Origin: Enterobacter huaxiensis
GTDB taxonomy: Bacteria > Pseudomonadota > Gammaproteobacteria > Enterobacterales > Enterobacteriaceae
NCBI RefSeq assembly: GCF_003594935.2
Contig: NZ_CP043342.1
Coordinates: 1,054,001-1,118,000, forward strand
Reading direction: 5' to 3'
Length of the DNA: 64,000 nt
The position numbers were made by a program, and so were the translations under genes. Below are positions 9,929 through 21,411 of this stretch, one piece after another (position 1 is the first letter of the stretch; every line of letters starts with the position of its first letter). The notes beneath the pieces were generated by a model. That model searched no databases. It was not told the origin of the DNA and was given only the letters and a program-made list of their open reading frames with translations.

Positions 9929-11062
9929 TTAAGCAGGTATCAATTTCAGCAGCGCGAAAGCTTCTTTCATCCGATCTTCACTGACGACAAAAGCGCGTAG
10001 TTGACCCTCATTATCTGCACCGCGCGCCACCATGCCCTGCGGCTCAATGGCGATATTCCAGTTCAGATCCTGACGCTGCGTTTCACCGGCAAGGTGGAGC
10101 GGTAACTCCGGCGTTTTAACCTTCACCAGCATGGCGGGTAATTTCAGCGGCGCGCTGCCGCCGAGCAGATTTTTAGCCAGATACATGGCGCTTAATTGAA
10201 TCGGCTGCAGGAACGGCAGCACCTGACCGTTAATCTCGGCGCAGTCGCCCAGCGCGTAAATATCGGGCTGCGTGGTTTGCAGGTAGCTGTCCACCTTCAC
10301 GCCACGGTTTGTTTCTGCCCCTGCACGATGCGCCAGCGCAATTTCCGGGCGCAGGCCCGTCGCCGCGATAACCACGTCTGCGTCAACGCTGCGGTTGCGG
10401 TCGAGCGTAGCGCGAATACCGCTCCCGGTTTTCGTCAGACCCTGTAGCTGAGATTTCAGCAGCAGATGCACGCCCATGTCGGTCAGACGATGCTGTAAGC
10501 GGCTGCTCACTTCTGCGGGCATCAGCGCCGACAGGATGCTGGCAGCATGATCGACCAGGGTAACGGATTTACCCGCACGGCAGAAATCCATCGCCAGTTC
10601 GGTGCCAATTAAACCGCCGCCGACAATCATTACCCGCTGCGCGTCACGAAGCCCCGTTTCGCTGGCCTGATACTCCTGCTGGCTGTTCAGCGTGATCATC
10701 AGCTCACGGCCCTCAACAGGCGGCACAAAGGCGGAAGCCCCCGTCGCCAGCACCAGCCTGTCGTACTGCCAGGATTTATCTTTCGCTTTCACCACGCGTG
10801 CAGCGGCGTCGATATCGGTGACCCAGGTGTACGGGAACAGGCGCAGGTTAAACTGTTCCGCGAACTCCCCCGCCGTCTGGCGGGTGAGGTCTTCGGCGCG
10901 CTGATTCTGGCTCATCACGTGGCTTAAATCCGGCTTGTTGTACTCGTCCATGCTGTCGGCGGCAATCACCGTCAACGGCACGCTGGCGTCCTGTTTGCGG
11001 ATATTTTTCACCAGCTGGCGGGCGGCAAAGCCCGAGCCGATGATGACGATACCGTTGCTCAT
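9929..11062 (-). CDS. norW: NADH:flavorubredoxin reductase NorW
   Basis: FAD-dependent oxidoreductase that passes electrons from NADH to the rubredoxin domain of NorV for nitric oxide reduction. 377 residues, exactly the E. coli length. The N-terminal FAD-binding [18 protein letters not shown], the NAD-binding [21 protein letters not shown] (about residue 145) and the second FAD motif [13 protein letters not shown] (about 275) are intact. The start overlaps the norV stop by 4 bp (ATGA), so translation is coupled. Confidence 0.97.
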   Translation of the reverse strand: MSNGIVIIGSGFAARQLVKNIRKQDASVPLTVIAADSMDEYNKPDLSHVMSQNQRAEDLTRQTAGEFAEQFNLRLFPYTWVTDIDAAARVVKAKDKSWQYDRLVLATGASAFVPPVEGRELMITLNSQQEYQASETGLRDAQRVMIVGGGLIGTELAMDFCRAGKSVTLVDHAASILSALMPAEVSSRLQHRLTDMGVHLLLKSQLQGLTKTGSGIRATLDRNRSVDADVVIAATGLRPEIALAHRAGAETNRGVKVDSYLQTTQPDIYALGDCAEINGQVLPFLQPIQLSAMYLAKNLLGGSAPLKLPAMLVKVKTPELPLHLAGETQRQDLNWNIAIEPQGMVARGADNEGQLRAFVVSEDRMKEAFALLKLIPA

Positions 11063-12507
11063 TTTGCCTCCGTACCCAGTTCGTCAAAGACGTCTTTACC
11101 GAGTGAACATTCCGGGCAGAGGAAGTTGTCCGGCACGTCGCTCCACGGTGTCCCCGGGGCAACATCCTGCAGCGGCTCGCCCAGTTCCGGGTCGTAAATC
11201 CACTGGCAGACGCTGCACTGCATGCGTGGGCCGAGGTCCGCGGCTGCCGCGGCGGCACAGGCGCAGGCTTCCTGCTGTTCGGTGGGTTTAGCAGCCGCTT
11301 CCGGCAGCGGAGCGAGCGCCCACTGACGTGCAATGTCGCGGCCGTGCTGGCGGCAGATTTCCAGCGCGTCGATATCCGGACGCCATTTCGCCTTCAGGCT
11401 CAGGGACATTTCAAAACCGGCATCCTGCAGACGGGTAGACAGACGGTCTACCGCGCCGCCGCTCCAGCCGTGGGAGCCAAACGCGCTGGCGCGCTTGTTG
11501 CGAAAGCGCAGGCCGGTCATCTCTTCTACCAGGCCGGCAATTTTCGGCATCATTACGTTGTTCATGGTGGAGGTGCCCACCAGCACGCCCTTGGAGCGGA
11601 AGACGTTGGTCAATACCTCATTCTTATCGCTGCGCGCCACGTTGAAGATTTTTACCGCCACGTTCGGGTCAACTTCGTTGATGCCCTGGGCAATAGCGTC
11701 CGCCATCATGCGGGTATTGTTGGACATGGTGTCGTAGAAGATTGTGATGCGGTCTTCCTGATAGTCCGCCGCCCACTTCAGGTACAGCTCGACAATCTGG
11801 GTTGGGTTCTCACGCCATACCACGCCGTGGGAGGTGGCAATCATGTCTACCGGCAGGTTGAAGCCGAGGATCTCGGTGATTTTTGGCGTCACCAGGCGGC
11901 TGAACGGCGTCAGGATGTTGGCGTAGTAGCGCTGGCACTGCTCGAAGAGTTCGGTCTGGTCCACTTCGTCATTGAACAGGCGCTCGTCGCAGTAGTGCTG
12001 GCCGAAGGCGTCGTTGCTGAACAGCACCGCGTCGCCTGTCATGTAGGTCATCATGCTGTCCGGCCAGTGCAGCATCGGCGTTTCAACGAAGATCAGCTGT
12101 TTGCCGTTGCCGATATCCAGCGAGTCGCCGGTTTTCACGGTGTGGAAATTCCACTCCGGATGGTGGTGGTGGCCGTTGATGGAGTCGATGGCGTTAGTGG
12201 TGCAGTAAATTGGGGTGTTCGGAATGTAGGACATCAGCTCGGTCAGCGCGCCGGCGTGGTCCTCTTCCGCGTGGTTGATGATGATGTAGTCGATAGCGTC
12301 CAGGTCGATTTCGCTGCGCAGGTTCTGCACGAACTCGCGGCTGAACTTGTGATCGACCGTATCGATCAGCACGTTTTTACCTTCACGAATGAGATAGCTG
12401 TTGTAGCTGCTGCCGCGCAGGGTTTTGTATTCCGTCCCGTGAAAATCACGCACTTCCCAGTCACGTTGACCAACCCAATGAATGTTATTTTTAACCAGAA
12501 TAGACAT
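11059..12507 (-). CDS. norV: Anaerobic nitric oxide reductase flavorubredoxin NorV
   Basis: Reduces NO to N2O under anaerobic conditions. 482 residues (E. coli 479). Three modules: a metallo-beta-lactamase-like diiron domain (1-250) with ligands H79, E81, D83 and H84 in HAEEDHAG; a flavodoxin domain (about 254-395, [16 protein letters not shown]); and a C-terminal rubredoxin with [10 protein letters not shown] and CPECSLGKD. The linker before the rubredoxin is alanine-rich with extra cysteines ([14 protein letters not shown]). First gene of norVW, divergent from norR, under a sigma54-type promoter. Confidence 0.97.
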   Translation of the reverse strand: MSILVKNNIHWVGQRDWEVRDFHGTEYKTLRGSSYNSYLIREGKNVLIDTVDHKFSREFVQNLRSEIDLDAIDYIIINHAEEDHAGALTELMSYIPNTPIYCTTNAIDSINGHHHHPEWNFHTVKTGDSLDIGNGKQLIFVETPMLHWPDSMMTYMTGDAVLFSNDAFGQHYCDERLFNDEVDQTELFEQCQRYYANILTPFSRLVTPKITEILGFNLPVDMIATSHGVVWRENPTQIVELYLKWAADYQEDRITIFYDTMSNNTRMMADAIAQGINEVDPNVAVKIFNVARSDKNEVLTNVFRSKGVLVGTSTMNNVMMPKIAGLVEEMTGLRFRNKRASAFGSHGWSGGAVDRLSTRLQDAGFEMSLSLKAKWRPDIDALEICRQHGRDIARQWALAPLPEAAAKPTEQQEACACAAAAAADLGPRMQCSVCQWIYDPELGEPLQDVAPGTPWSDVPDNFLCPECSLGKDVFDELGTEAK

Positions 12508-12555
12508 AGCAACCTCAGTTTAATACGGTGTGTTCAAATAAGATGGTTTAGCTAT

Positions 12556-12572
12556 ATCAAGTTGCGTGCCAA
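12556..12572 (-). promoter_or_regulatory. Sigma54-type promoter of norVW
   Basis: On the minus strand TTGGCACGCAACTTGAT gives the -24 element TGGCACG and a -12 element TTGAT (GA instead of GC) with correct spacing, 49 bp before norV. norVW is known to depend on sigma54 and NorR in E. coli. Confidence 0.75.
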
Positions 12573-12626
12573 CTTTTTATTTATATGATTTTAAACAGTT
12601 TTTAAGTTTATCATTCTTTATGGGTA

Positions 12627-12682
12627 GTCATTATGACTATCTTAATAATGGTCATTATGACATTATGAATTGTCAAAAAGAC
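12627..12682. promoter_or_regulatory. Three NorR enhancer sites
   Basis: Three copies of the GT-N7-AC NorR core: GTCATTATGAC at 12627-12637, the identical GTCATTATGAC at 12651-12661, and GTCAAAAAGAC at 12672-12682. They lie 55-125 bp upstream of the norV -24/-12 promoter. Three tandem sites are the known arrangement in E. coli, where NorR hexamers assemble. The third site ends 12 bp before the norR start and could also affect norR expression. Confidence 0.85.
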
Positions 12683-12694
12683 TATGAGGTGCAG

Positions 12695-14209
12695 ATGAGC
12701 TTTTCCGTAGACGTGCTGGCGAAGATCGCCATTGAGCTGCAAACCGGTATCGGCCATCAGGACCGCTTTCAGCGGCTGATCTCCACGCTGCGCCACGTGC
12801 TTGAGTGTGATGCATCGGCCCTGCTGCGCTATGAAGGGCGACAGTTTATTCCGCTGGCCATCGACGGGCTGGCGCAGGACGTGCTGGGGCGGCGCTTTAC
12901 CCTCGAAGGCCACCCGCGTCTGGAAACCATCGCCCGCGCGGGGGACGTGGTGCGTTTCCCGGCGGACAGCGATCTGCCCGACCCGTACGACGGCCTGATC
13001 CCGGGGCAGGAGAGCCTGAAGGTGCACGCCTGTATCGGGCTGCCGCTGTTTGCCGGCCAAAACCTGATTGGCGCGCTAACGCTCGACGGCATGTCGCCGG
13101 ACCAGTTTGATACATTCAGCGACGAAGAGCTGCGCCTGATTGCGGCGCTGGCCGCCGGGGCGCTGAACAATGCCCTGCTTATTGAACAGCTGGAGAGCCA
13201 GAACATCCTGCCCGGCAGCCCGGCGGCGTTTGAGCAGGTCGCGCACACCGAGATGATCGGTCTTTCGCCGGGCATGGCGCAGCTCAAAAAGGAGATTGAG
13301 ATTGTCGCCGCCTCCGATTTAAACGTGCTGATTTTCGGGGAAACCGGCACCGGTAAAGAGCTGGTGGCGAAATCGATTCACGAAGCCTCGCCGCGCGCGG
13401 TCAACCCGCTGGTGTACCTCAACTGCGCGGCGCTGCCCGAAAGCGTGGCGGAAAGCGAGCTGTTCGGCCACGTTAAGGGGGCGTTTACCGGGGCCATCAG
13501 CAACCGCAGCGGCAAGTTCGAAATGGCCGATAACGGCACGCTGTTTCTTGATGAAATCGGCGAGCTGTCGCTCTCGCTGCAGGCCAAGCTGCTGCGCGTG
13601 CTGCAGTACGGCGATATCCAGCGCGTGGGAGATGACCGCAGCCTGAGAGTAGACGTACGCGTGCTGGCAGCAACCAACCGCGACCTGCGGGAAGAGGTGC
13701 TGGCGGGCAATTTCCGTGCCGACCTGTTCCACCGCCTGAGCGTGTTCCCGCTCTCCGTTCCGCCGCTGCGCGAGCGTGGTGAGGACGTGGTTCTGCTGGC
13801 CGGATTTTTTTGCGAGCAGTGTCGGCTCAAAATGGGACTTTCTCGCGTGGTGTTAAGCCCGGGGGCGAGAACGCACTTGCTGAGCTACGGCTGGCCGGGC
13901 AACGTGCGCGAGCTTGAGCATGCGATTCACCGCGCGGTGGTACTGGCGCGGGCGACGCGCTCGGGCGATGAAGTGGTGATCCACGCGCAACATTTTGCCC
14001 TGCATGATGAGAGCGTACAGGCGGTTGCTCCGGCTGTACCGGAAATTGCCAATGAGAATCTGCGTGAAGCAACAGAGGCGTTTCAGCGTCAGATGATTAC
14101 CCGCGCGCTGGAACTGAACAACCGCAGCTGGGCGGCGTGCGCGCGGGCGCTGGAAATGGACGTCGCCAACCTGCACAGGCTGGCGAAGCGTCTGGGGCTG
14201 AAGGGTTAA
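12695..14209 (+). CDS. norR: Nitric oxide-sensing sigma54 activator NorR
   Basis: Senses NO through a mononuclear iron in its GAF domain and activates norVW. The start at 12695 ([15 protein letters not shown]) gives 504 residues, the same as E. coli, with GAGGTG upstream; the frame is open further upstream but that part overlaps the NorR sites and AT-rich promoter. Domains: GAF (1-175), AAA+ (about 190-425) with Walker A GETGTGKE, the sigma54-contact loop GAFTGA and Walker B LFLDEIGE, then a Fis-type helix-turn-helix at the C-terminus ([21 protein letters not shown]). Convergent with gutQ, overlapping it by 4 bp. Confidence 0.97.
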   Translation: MSFSVDVLAKIAIELQTGIGHQDRFQRLISTLRHVLECDASALLRYEGRQFIPLAIDGLAQDVLGRRFTLEGHPRLETIARAGDVVRFPADSDLPDPYDGLIPGQESLKVHACIGLPLFAGQNLIGALTLDGMSPDQFDTFSDEELRLIAALAAGALNNALLIEQLESQNILPGSPAAFEQVAHTEMIGLSPGMAQLKKEIEIVAASDLNVLIFGETGTGKELVAKSIHEASPRAVNPLVYLNCAALPESVAESELFGHVKGAFTGAISNRSGKFEMADNGTLFLDEIGELSLSLQAKLLRVLQYGDIQRVGDDRSLRVDVRVLAATNRDLREEVLAGNFRADLFHRLSVFPLSVPPLRERGEDVVLLAGFFCEQCRLKMGLSRVVLSPGARTHLLSYGWPGNVRELEHAIHRAVVLARATRSGDEVVIHAQHFALHDESVQAVAPAVPEIANENLREATEAFQRQMITRALELNNRSWAACARALEMDVANLHRLAKRLGLKG

Positions 14210-15171
14210 ATAATCCCGGCCTGGTAGAAGTCCTGCAGGTTGATGGCCCCGCACAGCCTGCCGCTTTCATCCACGACCGGAGCGGCGGCGATTTTGCGTT
14301 TCATCAGCACCTCTTTGGCCTCAATGGCGCGGCTTTCTGCGTTCAGCGTCAGCCCGCCTTTGGTCATCGCTTCAGAAACCCGGGTTTCCAGCTTGCCGCC
14401 ACCTACCAGCCAGCGGCGGAGGTCGCCGTCGGTAAAGACGCCGTTGACGTGCCCGTTCTCATCGCACACCGCGACCAGCCCCAGCCCGGTGCGGCTCAGC
14501 TCCAGCATCGCGTCCATGACGCTGGTGTCGAGTTTGACCTGCGGAATGGCATCGTCGGTGCGCATCAGGTGGTGAACCTTGTTGAGCAGGCGTGCGCCGA
14601 GCGCGCCCGCCGGATGCGAGCGGGCGAAATCTTCTTCGTTAAAGCCGCGCGCCTGCATTACAGCCATTGCCAGCGCGTCGCCCATCATCAGCGTGTTGAC
14701 GGTGCTGGAGGTCGGGGCGAGATGCATCGGGCAGGCTTCACGCTCAACGGAAATATCCAGCGTGGCCTTCGCTGCCAATGCCAGCGGCGAGCGGGATTTG
14801 CCGGTCATCGCCAGCAGGGCAACGGACTTCTCCTGCAGGCGCGGAATGATGAGATCTAACTCTTTGGCCGCACCGGAATAGGAGATAAACAGCATCACGT
14901 CGCGGCTTTCGATCATTCCCAGATCGCCGTGCAGCGCTTCGGCAGGATGGACGAAGAAGGCCGGGGTGCCGGTGCTAGCAAGCGTTGCGGCAATCTTCTT
15001 GCCGATATGGCCGGATTTACCAATCCCCGCGACGATCACTTTGCCTTCGCACTGAATAATGGTGTTTGCCGCGCGGACAAAATCGTCGCCCAGACGTTCC
15101 GGCAGGCGGCTGGCCTCCTGCAGTTCCAGCATTAAGGTATGGCGGCCCGTTTCTAACAGAAAATCACTCAT
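14206..15171 (-). CDS. gutQ: Arabinose 5-phosphate isomerase GutQ
   Basis: Interconverts ribulose 5-phosphate and arabinose 5-phosphate, the precursor of KDO; the gut copy is thought to respond to glucitol. 321 residues as in E. coli. SIS domain (about 35-170; [28 protein letters not shown]) followed by two CBS domains (about 205-321; DGDLRRWL). Last gene of the srl operon; its start overlaps srlR by 8 bp. Confidence 0.96.
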   Translation of the reverse strand: MSDFLLETGRHTLMLELQEASRLPERLGDDFVRAANTIIQCEGKVIVAGIGKSGHIGKKIAATLASTGTPAFFVHPAEALHGDLGMIESRDVMLFISYSGAAKELDLIIPRLQEKSVALLAMTGKSRSPLALAAKATLDISVEREACPMHLAPTSSTVNTLMMGDALAMAVMQARGFNEEDFARSHPAGALGARLLNKVHHLMRTDDAIPQVKLDTSVMDAMLELSRTGLGLVAVCDENGHVNGVFTDGDLRRWLVGGGKLETRVSEAMTKGGLTLNAESRAIEAKEVLMKRKIAAAPVVDESGRLCGAINLQDFYQAGII

Positions 15172-15937
15172 CTCTCTCTCCGGTTACGATCACGTCGATT
15201 CCTTTCTCTTCCAGCGCTTTTTTGAACGCCGGGTCGATGCCCGCGTCGGTGATCAGCTTATCGACGCTTTCAAGGCTACAGACGATATTAGGGCTTTTGC
15301 GGCCAAATTTTGACGAGTCAGCCATCAATATCACTTCCCGCGCGGCGTTACACATCGCTTTACTGACGCTGAACACCTCGTTGAAGGTGGTGACGCCCGC
15401 GTTCAGGTCGATGCCGTCGGTGCCCATAAAGAGTTTATCAAAACTGAAGTGGTCAAAGGCGTTCTCCGCCAGCTGGCCGTGAAATGACGCCGATTTTTTA
15501 CGGAAGGTGCCGCCGGGCATCAGGATGGTTTGCTCGCTGTCGAACTCGGACAGGGCATTGACGATATGCAGGCTGTTGGTCATCACCGTGATGTTGTTAA
15601 AGCGGCTGAGCATCGGGATCATCTGCAGGACGGTGCTGCCCGCATCAAGAATAATGGAGTCACCGTCGTGGATTAACGTGACGGCGGCTTCCGCAATCAG
15701 CGCTTTCTGGTGCGTATTGATCAGCGTTTTGTGGTCGATTGGCGGATCGGCTTCGTCTTTATTCAGCACAACGCCGCCGTAGGTTCGAATGACTGCGCCA
15801 GAGTTTTCGAGCAATACCAGGTCCTTGCGTATTGTCGTGCCGGTGGTGTCAAAGTAGTGGGCCAGATCCTCTACCGAACATTTTCCCTGCTTTTGCAGAT
15901 GCTCAATAATGGCCGCCTGCCGCTGACGTGGTTTCAT
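15164..15937 (-). CDS. srlR: Sorbitol operon repressor SrlR (DeoR family)
   Basis: DeoR-type repressor of the glucitol operon. With the start at 15937 ([14 protein letters not shown]) the protein has 257 residues as in E. coli; an upstream in-frame ATG would add 15 residues not found in the family. N-terminal winged HTH ([23 protein letters not shown]) and a DeoR sensor domain with [11 protein letters not shown] and [12 protein letters not shown] for a sugar phosphate. It follows gutM by 63 bp. Confidence 0.96.
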   Translation of the reverse strand: MKPRQRQAAIIEHLQKQGKCSVEDLAHYFDTTGTTIRKDLVLLENSGAVIRTYGGVVLNKDEADPPIDHKTLINTHQKALIAEAAVTLIHDGDSIILDAGSTVLQMIPMLSRFNNITVMTNSLHIVNALSEFDSEQTILMPGGTFRKKSASFHGQLAENAFDHFSFDKLFMGTDGIDLNAGVTTFNEVFSVSKAMCNAAREVILMADSSKFGRKSPNIVCSLESVDKLITDAGIDPAFKKALEEKGIDVIVTGERDE

Positions 15938-16000
15938 AGGCGCTTCGTTCCTTACGTTGCGAAATGATAATTTCGCAAGCATATAGCTTTCACAACGAAA

Positions 16001-16360
16001 TTATCCATGTTTCAGATTAAGCGCTAATGATAGTGCATTCTGACAGAGCGAATCATGGGGAAAGATCACATCAGGCTGCAATTCCTGCAGCGAAATGCCG
16101 TTGATCGCCTGGATTTTCACCGGGCGGGCGAAGACGGTTATCCCGCGCATGACGAGCGAATCGCAGACGCGGTTGTTTTCATCCAGCGCAATCGCCACCA
16201 CTACGCGCGGCTTAAAGCGGCCGCCGGAACGCCCGACGCCTACGCGGCCTTTCTGGCACAGGGCGTCAAACGCGCGGTTAAACTGGTGGATCTGCCAGCC
16301 GCCAAACGCCATCTGGCACAGCCAGGCGAGGGCGGCGACGGTGATGAGTGCGGTAACCAT
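16001..16360 (-). CDS. gutM: Glucitol operon activator GutM
   Basis: Positive regulator of the sorbitol operon in E. coli. 119 residues from the start at 16360 (MVTALITVAALAWLCQMAFGG), the same length as E. coli; the first 20 residues form one membrane segment, so the protein is probably membrane-bound. The conserved core RFKPRVVVAIALDE and VIFPHDSLCQNALSLAL are intact. It stands between srlD and srlR in the operon, with a dispersed repeat upstream. Confidence 0.94.
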   Translation of the reverse strand: MVTALITVAALAWLCQMAFGGWQIHQFNRAFDALCQKGRVGVGRSGGRFKPRVVVAIALDENNRVCDSLVMRGITVFARPVKIQAINGISLQELQPDVIFPHDSLCQNALSLALNLKHG

Positions 16361-16379
16361 ATTGACTCCTTGTTTTGTT

Positions 16380-16414
16380 CCCTCTCCCACAGGGAGAGGG
16401 TTAGGGTGAGGGCA
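16380..16414. repeat. Dispersed CCCTCTCCC palindromic repeat, copy 1
   Basis: CCCTCTCCC-ACA-GGGAGAGGG followed by TTAGGGTGAGGGCA. It fills the srlD-gutM gap inside the operon, 19 bp upstream of the gutM start. Same family as copies near 20.5, 33.2, 40.8 and 58.0 kb. Confidence 0.8.
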
Positions 16415-16427
16415 TCAGGCCGCTCGA

Positions 16428-17207
16428 TTAGAACATGACCTGCCCGCCGGTCACGTTGATCGACTGCCCGGTGCAGTAAGACGCCTTCGGGCTGGCGTAA
16501 AACAGCAGCATGTTCAGCACGTCCTGATAGTCGCACCCGCGCTTCAGCGGCACTTTATCGATGTAATACTGCTCCACCTCGTCGGCGCTAATGCCGAGCT
16601 TGGTGGCATACTGCGGCAGCAGGGACTGGAACATCGGCGATTTGAGCAGGTTGCCGAGCATCAGCGAATGCACGGTAATGCCGTACTCGGCCAGATCCAG
16701 CGCCAGAGACTGCGTCAGCCCCACGCCGCCAAACTTCGCCGCGCTGTAGCCGGAGTTATGCTTGCTGCCCACTTTGCCCGATTTCGAGTTGATCTGAATG
16801 ATGCGGCCCTGAACGCCGTCGCGGATCATCAGGCGCGAAAACTCGCGTGCGCAGAGGAAATAGCCCACCAGGTTCACCTGCAGCGAGCGGTCAAAATCCC
16901 CCAGCGCGAAGTCGCTGATAAACGCCGCTTTCGCAATCCCCGCGCTGTAGACCAGCAGGTCGGTACGCCCGAAGATTTCGTCCACGCCGCGGGCGAGCGC
17001 CATCACGCTCTGCTCGCTGGTGGCGTCGGCCCCAAATCCGTAGGCCCTCCCTTCACCAAACTCGGTGTTGATGGTGTCCGCCACGCGGGCGGCTTTTTCA
17101 CTTTGAATGTCCACTACCGCTACGCGGTAACCCTCTGCGGCAAGCCCACGGCTGAGGAACTCGCCTAAGGTTTGTCCTCCACCAATGACAACGGCAACCT
17201 GACTCAT
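16428..17207 (-). CDS. srlD: Sorbitol-6-phosphate 2-dehydrogenase SrlD
   Basis: Cytoplasmic NAD-dependent SDR that oxidises sorbitol 6-phosphate to fructose 6-phosphate. 259 residues, as in E. coli. N-terminal nucleotide site VVIGGGQTLGEFLSRGL, the NSKSGKVGSKHNSGYSAAKFG segment with the catalytic Ser and YxxxK, and C-terminal SYCTGQSINVTGGQVMF are present. Fourth structural gene of the srl operon, 14 bp after srlB. Confidence 0.97.
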   Translation of the reverse strand: MSQVAVVIGGGQTLGEFLSRGLAAEGYRVAVVDIQSEKAARVADTINTEFGEGRAYGFGADATSEQSVMALARGVDEIFGRTDLLVYSAGIAKAAFISDFALGDFDRSLQVNLVGYFLCAREFSRLMIRDGVQGRIIQINSKSGKVGSKHNSGYSAAKFGGVGLTQSLALDLAEYGITVHSLMLGNLLKSPMFQSLLPQYATKLGISADEVEQYYIDKVPLKRGCDYQDVLNMLLFYASPKASYCTGQSINVTGGQVMF

Positions 17208-17221
17208 GTGATTCTCCTTAA

Positions 17222-17584
17222 TTACGCAACAAATTTTAACGTGCAGCCTGGGGTAACGGCCTGCGGAACGGGGCCATCGACGTGAACCGTACCGGGGTAC
17301 TCCGCCCGCGGCTGGCCGTCAAAACGCAGGGTGATATGCCCCAGCTCGCGCAGGTTTTGTTCGGCTACGTCGCCGACGGCGGTGACGGCATAGCGCGCCT
17401 CGCCCAGCTCCAGCTGGCTGCCGGCCTTCAGCTCACCGCTCAGCTCGCCGTGGCAGTGGATAAAACAAAACTCTTCGATATCCGCCGGGGCGCCTTCACG
17501 GAAGGTGATCAGCATCTGGTCGCTTAAGGCATCGGCCGCGCTCTGGCCGATGCGGGTAATGGTGGTCTGGTAAATCACGGTCAT
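17222..17584 (-). CDS. srlB: PTS sorbitol-specific EIIA, SrlB
   Basis: Phosphocarrier that passes phosphate from HPr to the EIIB domain of SrlE. 120 residues (E. coli 123). The phosphorylatable histidine is most likely H43 in CFIHCHGE. Follows srlE by 12 bp. Confidence 0.95.
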   Translation of the reverse strand: MTVIYQTTITRIGQSAADALSDQMLITFREGAPADIEEFCFIHCHGELSGELKAGSQLELGEARYAVTAVGDVAEQNLRELGHITLRFDGQPRAEYPGTVHVDGPVPQAVTPGCTLKFVA

Positions 17585-17596
17585 CGCAGGAACCTC

Positions 17597-19207
<1,611 letters not shown>

Positions 19208-19388
19208 GAAAGAAAAATGGATTATTTTGAAAGTTAATTGATGGGGTGAATCAATTTTGGTTGAAAAAAATGCAGATTTGCGTTGGGGGACGTAAAGATT
19301 TGGCGGAGAAGATGAGTACCGCTTCCTTGAGGAGACGGGGATGCTTTACCATAATGGGTTCTTACCGAACTCGTTAAATGGATGTCCC

Positions 19389-20489
19389 ATGTTCAAGCGT
19401 CGTTACGCAGCGCTGTTGCCTGCGCTTATTCTGCTGTCCGCCTGTAGTAGCAAACCTAAGACCGAAGCTGTTCAGCAAACGGCTGGCGCGCCATCCGGAG
19501 GATTCCTGCTGGAGCCGCAGCACAATATGATGCAGATGGGCGGCGACTTCGCAAACAACCCGGCGGCCGAGCAGTTCATCGACAAAATGGTGAGCAAGCA
19601 CGGCTTTGACCGCCAGCAGCTGCATGAAATTCTCTCTCAGGCGAAGCGTCTCGACTACGTGCTGCGCCTGATGGACCGCCAGGCACCGACGGCACAGGTG
19701 CCGACCGGGCCAAACGGCGCGTGGCTGCGCTATCGTAAACAGTTTATTACCCCGGACAACGTGCAAAACGGCGTGGTGTTCTGGAATCAGTATGAAGATG
19801 CGCTCAACCGCGCGTGGCAGACCTACGGCGTGCCGCCGGAAATCATCGTCGGGATCATCGGTGTGGAAACCCGCTGGGGCCGCGTGATGGGCAAAACCCG
19901 CATCCTCGACGCGCTGGCGACGCTCTCCTTCAACTACCCGCGTCGCGCTGAATATTTCTCCTCCGAGCTGGAGACCTTCCTGCTGATGGCGCGTAGCGAG
20001 CAGGACGATCCGCTCGACCTGAAAGGGTCGTTTGCCGGGGCGATGGGCTACGGCCAGTTTATGCCGTCTTCCTATAAGCAGTATGCGGTCGACTTTAACG
20101 GCGACGGGCACATCAACCTGTGGGATCCGGTTGATGCCATCGGCAGCGTGGCGAACTACTTCAAAGCCCACGGCTGGACGCCGGGCGGCCAGGTTGCCGT
20201 GCAGGCGAACGGCGAGGCGTTTGGTCTGGAAAACGGTTTTAAAACCAAATACAGCGTTGCGCAGCTTACGGCGGCTGGCTTAACGCCGACCCAGCCGCTG
20301 GGCAATGTCGACCAGGTGAGCCTGCTGCGTCTGGACGTGGGAACCGGGTATCAGTACTGGTTCGGTATGCCGAACTTCTACACCATTACCCGCTATAACC
20401 ACAGCACCCACTACGCAATGGCCGTATGGCAGCTGGGGCTGGCGGTTGCGCAGGCGCGCGTGCCGGCGGCGTCACCGTTTAGTCAGTAA
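19389..20489 (+). CDS. mltB: Membrane-bound lytic murein transglycosylase B
   Basis: Outer-membrane lipoprotein that cleaves the MurNAc-GlcNAc bond of peptidoglycan with 1,6-anhydro ring formation. The start at 19389 gives 366 residues (E. coli 361). Lipoprotein signal with lipobox LSAC (Cys19). The catalytic glutamate lies in GVETRWGRVMGKTRILDALA; GSFAGAMGYGQFMPSSYKQYAVDF is the goose-type lysozyme signature, followed by the DFNGDGHINLWDP calcium loop. An upstream in-frame ATG (19341) would bury the signal peptide and is rejected. Confidence 0.96.
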   Translation: MFKRRYAALLPALILLSACSSKPKTEAVQQTAGAPSGGFLLEPQHNMMQMGGDFANNPAAEQFIDKMVSKHGFDRQQLHEILSQAKRLDYVLRLMDRQAPTAQVPTGPNGAWLRYRKQFITPDNVQNGVVFWNQYEDALNRAWQTYGVPPEIIVGIIGVETRWGRVMGKTRILDALATLSFNYPRRAEYFSSELETFLLMARSEQDDPLDLKGSFAGAMGYGQFMPSSYKQYAVDFNGDGHINLWDPVDAIGSVANYFKAHGWTPGGQVAVQANGEAFGLENGFKTKYSVAQLTAAGLTPTQPLGNVDQVSLLRLDVGTGYQYWFGMPNFYTITRYNHSTHYAMAVWQLGLAVAQARVPAASPFSQ

Positions 20490-20502
20490 GTCACTTTATT
20501 CC

Positions 20503-20537
20503 CCCTCTCCCTGTGGGAGAGGGCTGGGGTGAGGGCA
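20503..20537. repeat. Dispersed CCCTCTCCC palindromic repeat, copy 2
   Basis: CCCTCTCCC-TGT-GGGAGAGGG followed by CTGGGGTGAGGGCAC, 13 bp after the mltB stop. Confidence 0.8.
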
Positions 20538-20624
20538 CCCGCGCGCACCCTTCTTCCCGCAGAAACATTTCGCCATACTCCCATTTCACTCCTGTCGTTT
20601 ACATCTTCATTGTCTTTCATTATT

Positions 20625-20637
20625 GTTATGTTATAAC
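20625..20637. promoter_or_regulatory. Zur-like box upstream of the zinc ABC transporter
   Basis: GTTATGTTATAAC matches the core of the enterobacterial Zur site (GTTATANTATAAC) with one mismatch. It lies 22 bp before the small leader reading frame and about 120 bp before the ATPase gene, within an AT-rich promoter. This suggests repression by zinc-loaded Zur. Confidence 0.65.
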
Positions 20638-20659
20638 GTTTTATAAAATCAAGGTGCAC

Positions 20660-20761
20660 ATGTCGCTGTTTTCTCTCTCATCCCCCGCTCGGCTGCTGCT
20701 TGCGCTGGTACTCATTCTGTTTCTCGGGCTGGCCGTGCGCTGGGCGGTGGCGCTGCCATGA
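20660..20761 (+). CDS. Possible 33-residue membrane peptide leading the ABC operon
   Basis: Starts ATG at 20660 with AAGG 9 bases upstream and reads MSLFSLSSPARLLLALVLIL followed by FLGLAVRWAVALP: one hydrophobic helix with a positive N-terminus. It ends in a 4-bp ATGA overlap with the ATPase start, typical of translational coupling. No family recognised. It may be a true small membrane subunit or only a leader peptide. Confidence 0.45.
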   Translation: MSLFSLSSPARLLLALVLILFLGLAVRWAVALP

Positions 20762-21411
20762 TCGTGATGAACGAACTGGTCGCGGGTTATGACCGCGAGC
20801 CCGTAACGCATCCTCTGTCTGGCGTAATTGAGCGCGGGAGTATGACCGCGATTATCGGCGCCAACGGCTGCGGTAAATCCACGCTGCTCAAAACGCTTGC
20901 CGGGTTTATCCCGCCCGTCAGCGGCCGTTTCCGCTGGCAGGGTAAGCGTCCGGTGATTGGCTGGCTGGCGCAGCGCCACGCGCTGGAGGCGCAGTTTCCG
21001 CTGACGGTGCAGGACGTAGTCAGCATGGGCTGCTGGCCGCGCATATCGCTTTTTTCCGGTTTTCGTCGCGAGACGCGGCTGCGGATTGCCTGCGCGCTTG
21101 AGCGCGTCGGGCTGGAATCCATGGCGTTATCCACCATTGATGAACTCTCGGGCGGACAGTTTCAGCGCATGCTCTTTGCCCGCGTACTGGTGCAGCAGGC
21201 GCCGCTGGTGATGCTCGATGAGCCCTTTACCGGCGTCGATGAAGCCACCTGTAACGTGTTAATGGACTTGATGCTGGAGATGTATATGCAGGGGCAGACC
21301 CTGCTGGCGGTTCTGCACGACAGCGAGCGCGTGTCGCGCCACTTCCCGCAGACGTTACGGCTGGACGCTGATATTCCTCAATGGAAAACCGAGCGGGTGA
21401 GGGTGGCATGA
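20758..21411 (+). CDS. Metal (zinc-type) ABC transporter ATP-binding protein
   Basis: ATPase of a cluster A-I metal importer. 217 residues, short for the ZnuC group. Walker A GANGCGKST, signature LSGGQFQR, Walker B LVMLDEP and the switch histidine in VLHDSERV are all present, so it should be active. Start at 20758 overlaps the small upstream frame; MNEL at 20767 is an alternative. Its stop overlaps the permease start by 4 bp. Confidence 0.92.
   Translation: MIVMNELVAGYDREPVTHPLSGVIERGSMTAIIGANGCGKSTLLKTLAGFIPPVSGRFRWQGKRPVIGWLAQRHALEAQFPLTVQDVVSMGCWPRISLFSGFRRETRLRIACALERVGLESMALSTIDELSGGQFQRMLFARVLVQQAPLVMLDEPFTGVDEATCNVLMDLMLEMYMQGQTLLAVLHDSERVSRHFPQTLRLDADIPQWKTERVRVA

Noticed and set aside
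11344..12588. 414-codon frame opposite norV
   Set aside because: Lies entirely over norV and its promoter; composition is that of an antisense frame.
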